Assembly (NCBI GenBank): GCA_030018875.1
Contig: JASEHK010000001.1
Coordinates: 1 to 31,444 of the forward strand
Origin: Endomicrobiia bacterium
Lineage (GTDB): Bacteria; Elusimicrobiota; Endomicrobiia; PHAN01
Direction of reading: 5' to 3'
DNA length: 31,444 nucleotides
Shown piece by piece: positions 14,988 through 22,007 of the stretch. The position numbers and the translations under genes are program-made. The first letter of the stretch is position 1. Every line of letters starts with the position of its first letter. Under the pieces are notes generated by a model. It was not told the origin of the DNA and did not search any database. It worked only from the letters and a program-made list of their open reading frames with translations.

Positions 14988-15004
14988 GCGCGTTTTTTTC
15001 GCGC
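14988..15004 (-). other. Short leader hairpin upstream of rrf2
   Basis: GCGCG and CGCGC arms enclose a run of seven identical bases, T on the plus strand and A in the transcript. It lies in the predicted 5' leader of the rrf2-met operon. Five strong pairs give modest stability; a role is not established. Confidence 0.3.
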
Positions 15005-15034
15005 CAATTAAGTTAAAATACGATTGACTACTTT

Positions 15035-15053
15035 CTCTATCGTTTAGATAGAG
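15035..15053. promoter_or_regulatory. Palindromic operator overlapping the rrf2-met promoter
   Basis: A perfect inverted repeat CTCTATC-N5-GATAGAG overlaps the edge of the -10 box and the predicted start of transcription. Bound protein here would block RNA polymerase. The best candidate is the Rrf2 protein encoded directly downstream. Confidence 0.65.
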
Positions 15054-15080
15054 TATATAAAAAAAACGCCCATCTGTCAA
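15052..15080 (-). promoter_or_regulatory. Sigma70-type promoter of the rrf2-metY-cysK-metX-metW operon
   Basis: On the minus strand a perfect TTGACA (15080-15075) and TATACT (15057-15052) are separated by 17 bases. Transcription would start near 15045, giving a leader of about 88 bases before the rrf2 ATG. Confidence 0.8.
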
Positions 15081-15116
15081 GTTTTTTAGTTTTTGTCTGT
15101 TTTCCTCGCGCGCTAT

Positions 15117-15242
15117 GCCATTCGCTTCTTGTTATTTTGAGTCTCCGCATCGTTAAGTCGGGGCGGACAACATACATTGTCACCATGAGCGACGCGAAAG
15201 GCGACGGTGGCGAATGCCTCGGAATGATAAGAAGCGATTGGC
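15117..15242. repeat. 126-bp element bounded by 20-bp inverted repeats (MITE-like)
   Basis: The 20-base ends at 15117-15136 and 15223-15242 are inverted copies matching at 17 of 20 positions, sharing the core AAGAAGCGA. The interior has no gene and contains a TGAGCGACGCGAAAGG-like stretch resembling interspersed repeats seen in other bacteria. It sits between the rrf2-met promoter and glyS. Confidence 0.5.
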
Positions 15243-15280
15243 GGTCACTCGAAAGGTGAAAAATAAAACCAAAAAAATGT

Positions 15281-15286
15281 TATAAT
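15281..15286 (+). promoter_or_regulatory. -10 box of glyS (probable leaderless transcript)
   Basis: A perfect TATAAT ends only nine bases before the glyS ATG (15296). The expected transcription start falls within two or three bases of the start codon. No Shine-Dalgarno sequence is present. No good -35 is seen; a poor TGAAAA match lies 18 bases upstream. Confidence 0.55.
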
Positions 15287-15295
15287 CTTCGAGTT

Positions 15296-17473
15296 ATGAC
15301 CCCATCACAAAAGGCCGCCGAAACACCGTCGGACATCATCATTGAAATAGGCGCGGAAGAGTTGCCCGCTTTGTATATCGAACCGGCCGCTGAAGAGTTT
15401 GCGCGGATGGTCTCGGAACTTCTCGACGCAAAAAACGTCCGACACGGGGACTTTTCATATACCCACACACCGCGCCGTCTTACCGTTATTGTTCCGGAAG
15501 TCGCCGCCAAGGCGACCGATAAAACTGAAGAATTCATAGGCCCGGCCGTAGGAGCCGGACGATCCAATGACGGCTCCTTCAAAATCCCCGCGCTCGGCTT
15601 CGCGCGAAAACTCGGCATACCTCCCGAAAAACTCATCATCAAAAAACTTCCCAAAGGCGAATACTTCGCGGCAGAAATAAATATCCCCGGGGGGAAAACC
15701 GAAAAAATAATAAACGACGCCATGCCCGGCATCATCGCCCGCATTAAATTCCCGAAGTCAATGGTCTGGAACGACACCAAGTTTCGATTTGCCAGACCCA
15801 TAAGAAATATTCTGGCCATTTACGGCAAAAAAGTCCTGAAATTCGAGGTCGCCGCAATAAAATCGTCCAACAAAACTTTCGGGGCGGGTCCTGGATTCGG
15901 CAAAAAGATCGTCATAACCACCGCCTCCAAATACTTTCAAACGCTCAAAAACACCTGTGTTCTGGCCGACCACAAAGAACGCGAAAAACTCCTGAGGCGG
16001 GCGTTGGAAGCCGCCGCGGGGTCCGTCAAGGCCAGGGCTATCTTCGATGAAGATCTCGCGCGCGAAGTAAATTCTCTCGTGGAATATCCCACCGCTCTCG
16101 TCGGCAGATTCGATAAAAAATATCTTGCCCTGCCGGAAGAGATATTAGTCACGTGCATGAAGAAAAAACAGAAGTTCTTCGCCCTCAGAACAGCCAAGGA
16201 CGGGAGCCTTACGGAGAATTTTATCGCCGTCAAAAACGGTATATCGGCCGGCGTGGACAGAATCGTGGCTGGCTACGAAAAAGTGCTCGCAGCCAGGCTC
16301 GAAGACGCTTTGTTTTTCTACAATAATGATTTGAAACTAGGGCAGTCGCCGATGGCCTCAAAACTTGACGGCATAACCTTCCGCGAAGGCCTTGGCTCTA
16401 TAGCCGGCAAAACCGCGCGGGTAAAAGAGCTTGCCGTATCGTTTGCCGGCGTTCTCGGACTCGACGGCGATGCCGTAAAAAACATAGCCAGGGGAGCGGA
16501 ACTCTCCAAGGCCGATTTATCGAGCGAGATAATATTCGAATATCCGGAGCTTTCAGGAATCGCGGGCGCTATTTACGCAAAAAACGCCGGTGAAAACGAC
16601 AAGGTCTGCTCGATAATCCGCGAGCATTACTACCCTGCCTTGGCAGGCGACGGCGCTTTGCCCTCGACGACAGAGGCGGCCGTAGTAGCCATCGCCGACA
16701 AGGCGGATACTATCGCGTCGGATTTCTATCTGGGTATAATTCCGACGGGCTCCGAAGATCCCTACGGGTTAAGAAGAGTAGCCGCGGGGTTGCTCAGGAT
16801 TCTTCTTGACAAGAAAATCGGGCTCGCCGTTTACGGGGAAAATGTCCGCGGGATTTTCTCGGAAGCCGTGGATAAGATTGTTCCCGCCGGCGAAAAGCGC
16901 GCAAATGTCCGCGCTGAAATTCTCGTAAAGATACAGGATTTTTTAAGACAACGACTCGAAACAATTTTTCAGGAGCGAGGGTTCGCCGCCGACGAAATAA
17001 GAGCGGCGCTTGCCGCCGGATTCGACGATATTCCCGACACCGCAGCGCGGATTGAGGCCTTGAGCGTCGCCAAACGCGAGAGCGCTTTCGAGCAGATAAT
17101 CATACCGGTGAAACGCGCCGCCAATATATTGCGCGTCGCTCGCGGAGAGGACAATAAAGCCGCGAAAACGCCCGAGGCCGTCAACTATGGCGCGGCGACC
17201 GACGAGGCGTTGTTCGTCGAGATTGAGGAAAAGGAACTCTCGGCGGCCGTTGATTCTCTCATAGAAAAATTCAATTACTTCAAAAAATCAAAAGACTATC
17301 TTGGCGCGCTCAATCTTTTGTCCGGTCTGGCCGCCCCGCTGGAAAATTTTTTCAATAAGGTGAAGGTAATGGCGCCCGAGGAAAATCTCAGGCGTAACAG
17401 GCTGGCTTTGCTGAACAGAATCGTCGAGCGCTATCGGGCGATAGCCGACTTTTCCGAACTGAAAATCGGTTAA
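15296..17473 (+). CDS. glyS: Glycyl-tRNA synthetase beta subunit
   Basis: A 725-aa protein matching the beta subunit of bacterial tetrameric glycyl-tRNA synthetase. It starts with the diagnostic DIIIEIGAEELPALYI, followed by HTPRRLTVIVPEV, EFIGPAVGAG, VEYPTALVGRF, and the HD-like region with GSEDPYGLRR. It ends with an anticodon-binding DALR-type tail (PLENFFNKVKVMA). It works with the alpha subunit (GlyQ) to charge tRNA-Gly. Length is slightly above the usual 690. The usual glyQ partner is not adjacent; upstream lies the oppositely oriented rrf2-met operon. The start is well placed relative to the family N-terminus and lacks a ribosome site. Confidence 0.95.
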   Translation: MTPSQKAAETPSDIIIEIGAEELPALYIEPAAEEFARMVSELLDAKNVRHGDFSYTHTPRRLTVIVPEVAAKATDKTEEFIGPAVGAGRSNDGSFKIPALGFARKLGIPPEKLIIKKLPKGEYFAAEINIPGGKTEKIINDAMPGIIARIKFPKSMVWNDTKFRFARPIRNILAIYGKKVLKFEVAAIKSSNKTFGAGPGFGKKIVITTASKYFQTLKNTCVLADHKEREKLLRRALEAAAGSVKARAIFDEDLAREVNSLVEYPTALVGRFDKKYLALPEEILVTCMKKKQKFFALRTAKDGSLTENFIAVKNGISAGVDRIVAGYEKVLAARLEDALFFYNNDLKLGQSPMASKLDGITFREGLGSIAGKTARVKELAVSFAGVLGLDGDAVKNIARGAELSKADLSSEIIFEYPELSGIAGAIYAKNAGENDKVCSIIREHYYPALAGDGALPSTTEAAVVAIADKADTIASDFYLGIIPTGSEDPYGLRRVAAGLLRILLDKKIGLAVYGENVRGIFSEAVDKIVPAGEKRANVRAEILVKIQDFLRQRLETIFQERGFAADEIRAALAAGFDDIPDTAARIEALSVAKRESAFEQIIIPVKRAANILRVARGEDNKAAKTPEAVNYGAATDEALFVEIEEKELSAAVDSLIEKFNYFKKSKDYLGALNLLSGLAAPLENFFNKVKVMAPEENLRRNRLALLNRIVERYRAIADFSELKIG

Positions 17474-17510
17474 ACAGTTACCGGCGAAAAACACTATCTC
17501 AAAAAAAACC

Positions 17511-17706
17511 TTACTCCGACTCAAATTTCAGTCCCCCGCCCTTTGCTGAATCTCTAATAGATATTTTAGACCTTTCCCTTATCTCGCCGGCGAGAAGTTT
17601 CCTGCTCAAAGCGTCCACTATTTCTTTCGGAATCGCGGCCGACCACGGGGTCGAGTTTTTCCTTGCGGGCGAGTTCGGTCGAATCCCTTGTGTATTTTTC
17701 GAGGGG
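17511..17706 (-). pseudogene. Scrambled remnant of clpB (or related Clp ATPase)
   Basis: Two adjacent pieces of a Clp/Hsp100 ATPase can be read on the minus strand in different frames. The first (about 17706-17625) gives LEKYTRDSTELARKEKLDPV then VGRDSE, the segment just before the first Walker A of ClpB. The second (about 17625-17511) gives EIVDALSRKLLAGEI and ends at TAA, matching the extreme C-terminus of ClpB/ClpC. In an intact gene roughly 650-700 residues separate them. The middle is therefore deleted and the frame shifted. No start codon or ribosome site is seen. Confidence 0.7.
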
Positions 17707-17758
17707 TTTTTCCCCGCCCCCTTACTACTAATCCCTGTCTACTTTTTTATTATGCAGG

Positions 17759-19318
17759 TCAGACGACGAACTTGTCAAGGGAGCGGTAAGACACGGCTTC
17801 GGCGATATGAGACGGCTCGATATCGCCGGAGACAGAGAGGTCGGCTATGGTGCGCGCTACCTTTACGACTTTGTCACAGCCCCGAGCCGACAGCCCGAGT
17901 TTTTCGACAGCGGCCAGAAGGAGATTTTTGCAATCGCCCGACAGGCGACAATGTTTTTTTAGGCCCCGCGGCGACAGAGAGGCGTTCGTTTGCGAATGGG
18001 CCCCGTTACGGCGGAATTGAATCTCTCTGGCGCGCTCGACGCGAAGGCGGATATTGGAAGAAGATTCCGTCGCAGGCGTTCCGGATGAATCCTGAGAATT
18101 AAGGGCCGGCATCTCGGAGGCTTTTAGCGCGGGCACCTCTACGTGAATGTCTATCCTGTCTAAAAGCGGACCGGATATCTTGGCGAGATATTTTCTTATA
18201 CTCCACGGAGTGCAAACGCATTCCTTTTCGGGATGGCCATAGTTCCCGCAAGGGCACGGATTCATTGCGGCGATGAGCATAAATGAGGCGGGAAAGCTCA
18301 GCGTGTTTTTCGCCCGAGCGATGGTCACGCGACGGTCTTCAAGAGGCTGTCTGATAGCCTCCAAAACATTTCTGTCGAACTCGGGCAGTTCGTCCAAAAA
18401 AAGAACTCCGCGATGGGCCAGCGAGACCTCGCCGGGACGCGGATTCTGTCCGCCGCCTATCAGAGCTGCGTCGGAAACGGTGTGATGGGGAGAGCGGAAC
18501 GGCCGCGCCTGAATAAGCCCTTCGCGCGACAAATGCCCCGATACAGAGTGAATCTTCGTAACCTCGACGGCCTCGTCGTAAGAGGGCGGAGGCAGTATGC
18601 CGGCTATCCGTCGGGCGATCATCGTCTTGCCGGATCCGGGAGGTCCGATCATAAGCATATTGTGCCCTCCGGCGACGGCCACCTCCGCGGCGCGCTTGGC
18701 ATAGCTCTGGCCTTTTATTTCCGAGAAGTCAATATCATACTCTCCTTCGGGCGCGACGCGCGAAAAACCCCGACGCGGCGTCGGCTCGATGGATTTTTCT
18801 CCGCGCAGAAACTCGGCGACCTCGCGCAACGATTCGGCGCCGATTATTTTTATATCTTCGACGAGCGCGGCCTCTGCGGCGTTGGCCGCCGGCACCACGA
18901 AACTTTCGATTCCGCGTTTTTTCAGAGCCAGCGCCATAGGTAAAACGCCCCTTACGGGGCGCAGCCGACCGTCGAGCGCGAGCTCGCCGATGACGGCTAC
19001 ATTCTCCAAACTCAGCGACGATGAGCCGCCAGACAGAGCGCCTTCGGCCGCCAGGATTCCGAGCGCTATCGGCAAATCGAAAATCGCCCCTTCTTTTTTT
19101 ATCGAAGCCGGCGCCAGGTTTACGGTAATTTTTCTGACGGGGAATCCGAAGCCGGAGTTTCTCAAGGCCGCCGTGACGCGCTCCTTGGATTCTCTCACCG
19201 CCGCGTCGGGCAGTCCCACCGTGGCAAAAACGGGAAAACCAGGCGCCATATCCACTTCTACGGTAACGAGATAGCCGTCTATGCCTTCGACAGCGCAGGA
19301 AAATATTTTGGAAAGCAA
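17759..19318 (-). CDS. comM: YifB/ComM family Mg-chelatase-like AAA+ ATPase
   Basis: From the TTG at 19318 the protein is 519 aa and begins MLSKIFSCAVEGIDGY, as the family normally does. An open frame continues upstream to 19360 but adds a non-family extension. Residues about 1-165 are the Lon-protease-like N-domain (DMAPGFPVFATVGLPDAAV, NLAPASIKKEGAIFDLPIAL). The AAA+ core has Walker A GPPGSGKT (about 225-232), followed by SPHHTVSDAALIGGG and LFLDELPEF (Walker B). A C-terminal Mg-chelatase region ends in IADLSVSGDIEPSHIAEAVSYR. In transforming bacteria ComM is a helicase that promotes integration of incoming DNA; elsewhere its role is less clear. It is the last gene of the trmD-rplS-rnhB-yraN-comM run. 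Confidence 0.92.
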   Translation of the reverse strand: MLSKIFSCAVEGIDGYLVTVEVDMAPGFPVFATVGLPDAAVRESKERVTAALRNSGFGFPVRKITVNLAPASIKKEGAIFDLPIALGILAAEGALSGGSSSLSLENVAVIGELALDGRLRPVRGVLPMALALKKRGIESFVVPAANAAEAALVEDIKIIGAESLREVAEFLRGEKSIEPTPRRGFSRVAPEGEYDIDFSEIKGQSYAKRAAEVAVAGGHNMLMIGPPGSGKTMIARRIAGILPPPSYDEAVEVTKIHSVSGHLSREGLIQARPFRSPHHTVSDAALIGGGQNPRPGEVSLAHRGVLFLDELPEFDRNVLEAIRQPLEDRRVTIARAKNTLSFPASFMLIAAMNPCPCGNYGHPEKECVCTPWSIRKYLAKISGPLLDRIDIHVEVPALKASEMPALNSQDSSGTPATESSSNIRLRVERAREIQFRRNGAHSQTNASLSPRGLKKHCRLSGDCKNLLLAAVEKLGLSARGCDKVVKVARTIADLSVSGDIEPSHIAEAVSYRSLDKFVV

Positions 19319-19386
19319 TAGTCCCCCTTTTGTTTGATATGAAACTTCAAAACGCCGCAATCGAAATCACTGCGCGGAATATCGCG

Positions 19387-19749
19387 CTATGCAAAAGCGT
19401 TTTCGAAATGTTTGATGCCAGACGGCTTCACGCTTACGACGTCGAACCTCATATAAGCATCGCCGAGTTTGTAACGCTCTATGTATGTCCATGCGGCCTT
19501 TTTCATGCGCTCGATTTTTCTGCGGGTCACGAACTCGTGAGGCGCGCCGAAACCGGAGACCTTGCGGTACTTGACCTCGACAAAAACGAGCGCGCCGCCG
19601 TCCAGAGCGATTATATCGAGTTCGCCGAATCTCGTTCTAAAGTTTCTGGCCAGAACGCGCATGCCGAGCGCCAAGAGATAACGCGCCGCCGCTTCTTCCG
19701 CCAGAGCGCCTGATTTTTGCGACGGACCCGAATATTCCTTCACTCCCAC
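19387..19749 (-). CDS. YraN/UPF0102 family putative endonuclease
   Basis: A 120-aa protein with the restriction-endonuclease-like core GELDIIALDGGALVFVEVK (Asp and Glu-x-Lys of the PD-(D/E)xK fold), preceded by the conserved helix ALAEEAAARYLLALG and RNFRTRFGE. Length is normal. The start is GTG, with a second GTG two codons later and a G-rich stretch upstream. Members often sit beside rnhB and comM, as here, suggesting a role in DNA repair or processing, but the substrate is not established. Confidence 0.9.
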   Translation of the reverse strand: MGVKEYSGPSQKSGALAEEAAARYLLALGMRVLARNFRTRFGELDIIALDGGALVFVEVKYRKVSGFGAPHEFVTRRKIERMKKAAWTYIERYKLGDAYMRFDVVSVKPSGIKHFENAFA

Positions 19750-19788
19750 CCCCCGACAAATCTCATTACCGATACCACTGAAAAAGCA

Positions 19789-20418
19789 TCACACTATATT
19801 TTTCAGAAAAGTTTTTCTGTGAACGGAACACGCGCCAATCTTCTTTATGGCCGCGATGTGCTCCCGCGTGCCGTAGCCCTTGTGTTTGGCAAAACCGTAG
19901 TCGCGATATTTTTTGTCGAGCCGCGTCATTATCCTGTCTCTGGTGACTTTGGCTATGATGGACGCGGCGGCCGTCGAGGCCGACAGGCCGTCGCCGCCGA
20001 CGACGGTTATCTGAGGAACGCCGAGGCCGGGGATTTCGAGATTGCCGTCGAAAATGACGAGCCCCAGGCGACGGCGACCGAGTTTTTTTTCAAGCCCCCG
20101 CGCCGCGCGACGGCAAGCCGCAAAGGTCGCGCGAAGTATCCCGACGCGGTCTATCTGACGATGCGAAGAGACGGCCGCCGATACCGCGACGGCGTTGGCG
20201 CGGATGAGCATGAAAAGTTCTTCGCGCTTTCTTGCTGATAATTTTTTGGAATCGTTTACGCCCGGAATGGGCCGGCTGCGGTCAAGCGCCACGGCGGCGA
20301 CGGCCACCGGACCGGCAAGAGGCCCCCGCCCCGCCTCGTCAACCCCCGCCATCACGACGCCCGACGATATCCCGCGCTCTGAAGCCACTACTTCGTCAAA
20401 AAAATACAGCGGCGACAT
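19789..20418 (-). CDS. rnhB: Ribonuclease HII
   Basis: A 209-aa enzyme that cuts RNA in RNA-DNA hybrids and at single ribonucleotides in DNA. The metal site is clear: GVDEAGRGPLAGP (Asp27, Glu28 and the GRG motif), IFDGN (Asp124) and GGDGLSASTAAASIIAKVTRD (Asp143). The C-terminal HKGYGTREH is also typical. It lies 44 bases after rplS and 39 bases before yraN. Length is normal. Confidence 0.95.
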   Translation of the reverse strand: MSPLYFFDEVVASERGISSGVVMAGVDEAGRGPLAGPVAVAAVALDRSRPIPGVNDSKKLSARKREELFMLIRANAVAVSAAVSSHRQIDRVGILRATFAACRRAARGLEKKLGRRRLGLVIFDGNLEIPGLGVPQITVVGGDGLSASTAAASIIAKVTRDRIMTRLDKKYRDYGFAKHKGYGTREHIAAIKKIGACSVHRKTFLKNIV

Positions 20419-20423
20419 ACTGC

Positions 20424-20438
20424 CCCGACGATGTCGGG
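20424..20438. repeat. Short palindromic repeat (CCCGAC...GTCGGG)
   Basis: A 6-bp inverted repeat with a 3-base loop lies in the rplS-rnhB gap just upstream of the rnhB start. Same core as the palindromes at 13052-13069 and 21906-21926. Confidence 0.4.
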
Positions 20439-20462
20439 ACGACGCGCGTTTGGAAACAGTCT

Positions 20463-20966
20463 TTATTTCTTTTCTCCGTCGGCAAAAGGCGTTTTTCCCG
20501 ATTTGGTTTTCACGACGGAGTCCGCCGCCGCCGGAACAGTCGCAACGACTCGCGCCTCACCGACGGATGACAAAGAGGCGTCGGCAGACGGCTCGACGTG
20601 AGCGGCAAGAGCATCGCCGACCGAGAGTTTACCATCTTCTATTCTGGCCGCCTTGCCCGAGAGCTTCCTGAGATAGTAGAGTTTTGCTCGACGCACCTTG
20701 CCCGATTTTACGAGCTCGATTTTATGAATGAGCGGAGATTCCATCGGAAATATGCGCTCCACACCCACGCCGAAAGAGTTTTTTCTGACGGTGAATGTCC
20801 GCGACACGCCGGAGCCCTTTATTCTTATTACCACGCCTTCGAATACCTGAATTCTCTGACTGTCTCCTTCTTTAATTTTGAAAGAAACCTTTATCTGGTC
20901 TCCGTATGAAAAAATCTCTTTTGAGTCGGCGCCGGTCTTTGTCTTAATTGTTGTAGTCGTCGTCAT
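20463..20966 (-). CDS. rplS: 50S ribosomal protein L19 with a C-terminal extension
   Basis: Residues about 14-112 are L19: FSYGDQIKVSFKIKEGDSQR, VFEGVVIRIKGSG, RKNSFGVGVERIFPMESP, KVRRAKLYYLRKLSGKAARI. L19 lies at the 30S-50S interface. The usual length is about 115. Here a further 55 residues follow, rich in Ala, Ser, Val and charged residues, with no recognised domain. AAGGAG precedes the ATG and lies inside the end of trmD, three bases from its stop, so translation is coupled. Confidence 0.95.
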   Translation of the reverse strand: MTTTTTIKTKTGADSKEIFSYGDQIKVSFKIKEGDSQRIQVFEGVVIRIKGSGVSRTFTVRKNSFGVGVERIFPMESPLIHKIELVKSGKVRRAKLYYLRKLSGKAARIEDGKLSVGDALAAHVEPSADASLSSVGEARVVATVPAAADSVVKTKSGKTPFADGEKK

Positions 20967-20969
20967 TGT

Positions 20970-21737
20970 TTATTTCTCCTTTTTGGGTTCTTTAAGCAAA
21001 TCGGGTCGCTTTTTGCGCGTGGCTTCAAACGCTTTTTCGCGTCGCCACTCTTTGATTTTACCGTGGTCGCCGCTTAAAATCGCCGCAGGGACTTTGCGTC
21101 GGCGCCACACGCGCGGCCTTGTGTAATGCGGACAGTCGAGGAGTCCTGAATAAAAAGAGTCATTCTCGACGGAAGCCGACTCTTTTACCACGCCGCCCGC
21201 GAGCCTTGAGACGGCGTCGGCCACAGCCATCGCGGCTATCTCGCCTCCGGTCATTACGAAATCGCCCAGCGAGATTTCCTCATCAACAAAATCCATTATT
21301 CTTTCGTCAACGCCCTCGTAGCGTCCGCATATAAGAAAAATTTTTTCGTACGAGGCGAGCCGGCGAGCGCAATCATGGTCGAATCTTTGTCCCTGAGGCG
21401 ACAAAAGTATGACTCGCGCGCGGGCGGACATTGCGCGCGCGACGGGCGCGGATTTCCGCGGGACTCGAATGGGTGTTTTGGGAGACGAAACAACGCGCTT
21501 AAAACGCTCGGGCAGGCGCTTTTTCAAAGCCAGATAAATCGGCTCGGCTTTCATTACCATACCGGGACCGCCGCCGAAAGGTCTCTCGTCGGTGATACGA
21601 TGGCGGTCAAGCGCAAAATCCCGAAGATTGATGATGTTTATATTTATCGAGCCTCGCTCTATCGCGCGAGCCACCACACCGTCGGACAGAAAACCTCCGA
21701 AATAGTCGGGAAAAAGAGTCAAAATATCAAAGATCAT
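20970..21737 (-). CDS. trmD: tRNA (guanine37-N1)-methyltransferase TrmD
   Basis: A 255-aa SPOUT-class methyltransferase that makes m1G37 in tRNAs. Motifs: FDILTLFPDYF, ERPFGGGPGMVM, the knotted SAM site LLSPQG, CGRYEGVDERI and GDFVMTGGEIAA, then DCPHYTRPRVW. Compared with E. coli TrmD, about 25 extra residues (basic, SSPKTPIRVPRKSAPVAR) lie between the AEP helix and LLSPQG. It is first in the run, followed by rplS as in many bacteria, but rpsP and rimM are not immediately upstream. Confidence 0.95.
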   Translation of the reverse strand: MIFDILTLFPDYFGGFLSDGVVARAIERGSININIINLRDFALDRHRITDERPFGGGPGMVMKAEPIYLALKKRLPERFKRVVSSPKTPIRVPRKSAPVARAMSARARVILLSPQGQRFDHDCARRLASYEKIFLICGRYEGVDERIMDFVDEEISLGDFVMTGGEIAAMAVADAVSRLAGGVVKESASVENDSFYSGLLDCPHYTRPRVWRRRKVPAAILSGDHGKIKEWRREKAFEATRKKRPDLLKEPKKEK

Positions 21738-21790
21738 TGTTTATAAGTAACTCGGTAAGGCGGGCGGTTTTTGATTAAAAAATCCGGTTA

Positions 21791-21819
21791 ATTTTACATT
21801 ATTTGATTTTTTTTGTCAA
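21791..21819 (-). promoter_or_regulatory. Sigma70-type promoter of the trmD-rplS-rnhB-yraN-comM operon
   Basis: On the minus strand, TTGACA (21819-21814) and TAAAAT (21796-21791) are separated by 17 bases. The expected start near 21785 gives a leader of about 48 bases before the trmD ATG. Confidence 0.8.
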
Positions 21820-21905
21820 TTATATATTATTGATAGCGTAACGGGGCGGGCAGCGTATCAAAGTAAATAGTGACTATTAAAATACCTCTTGCTTAATCGC
21901 TATTC

Positions 21906-21926
21906 GTCCCGATGTAACGTCGGGAC
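21906..21926. repeat. Short palindromic repeat (GTCCCGA...TCGGGAC)
   Basis: A perfect 7-bp inverted repeat with a 7-base loop, flanked by TATTCG on both sides. Related palindromes with a CCCGA/TCGGG core occur at 13052-13069 and 20424-20438, all in intergenic DNA. This suggests a small REP-like family. Confidence 0.5.
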
Positions 21927-22007
21927 TATTCGCTTTATTTACGTCGCAACGACTGTCCACAGGGTTACTTTTCTTGATGACTTGACAGGGCGTCCCGCCA
22001 AAACATT

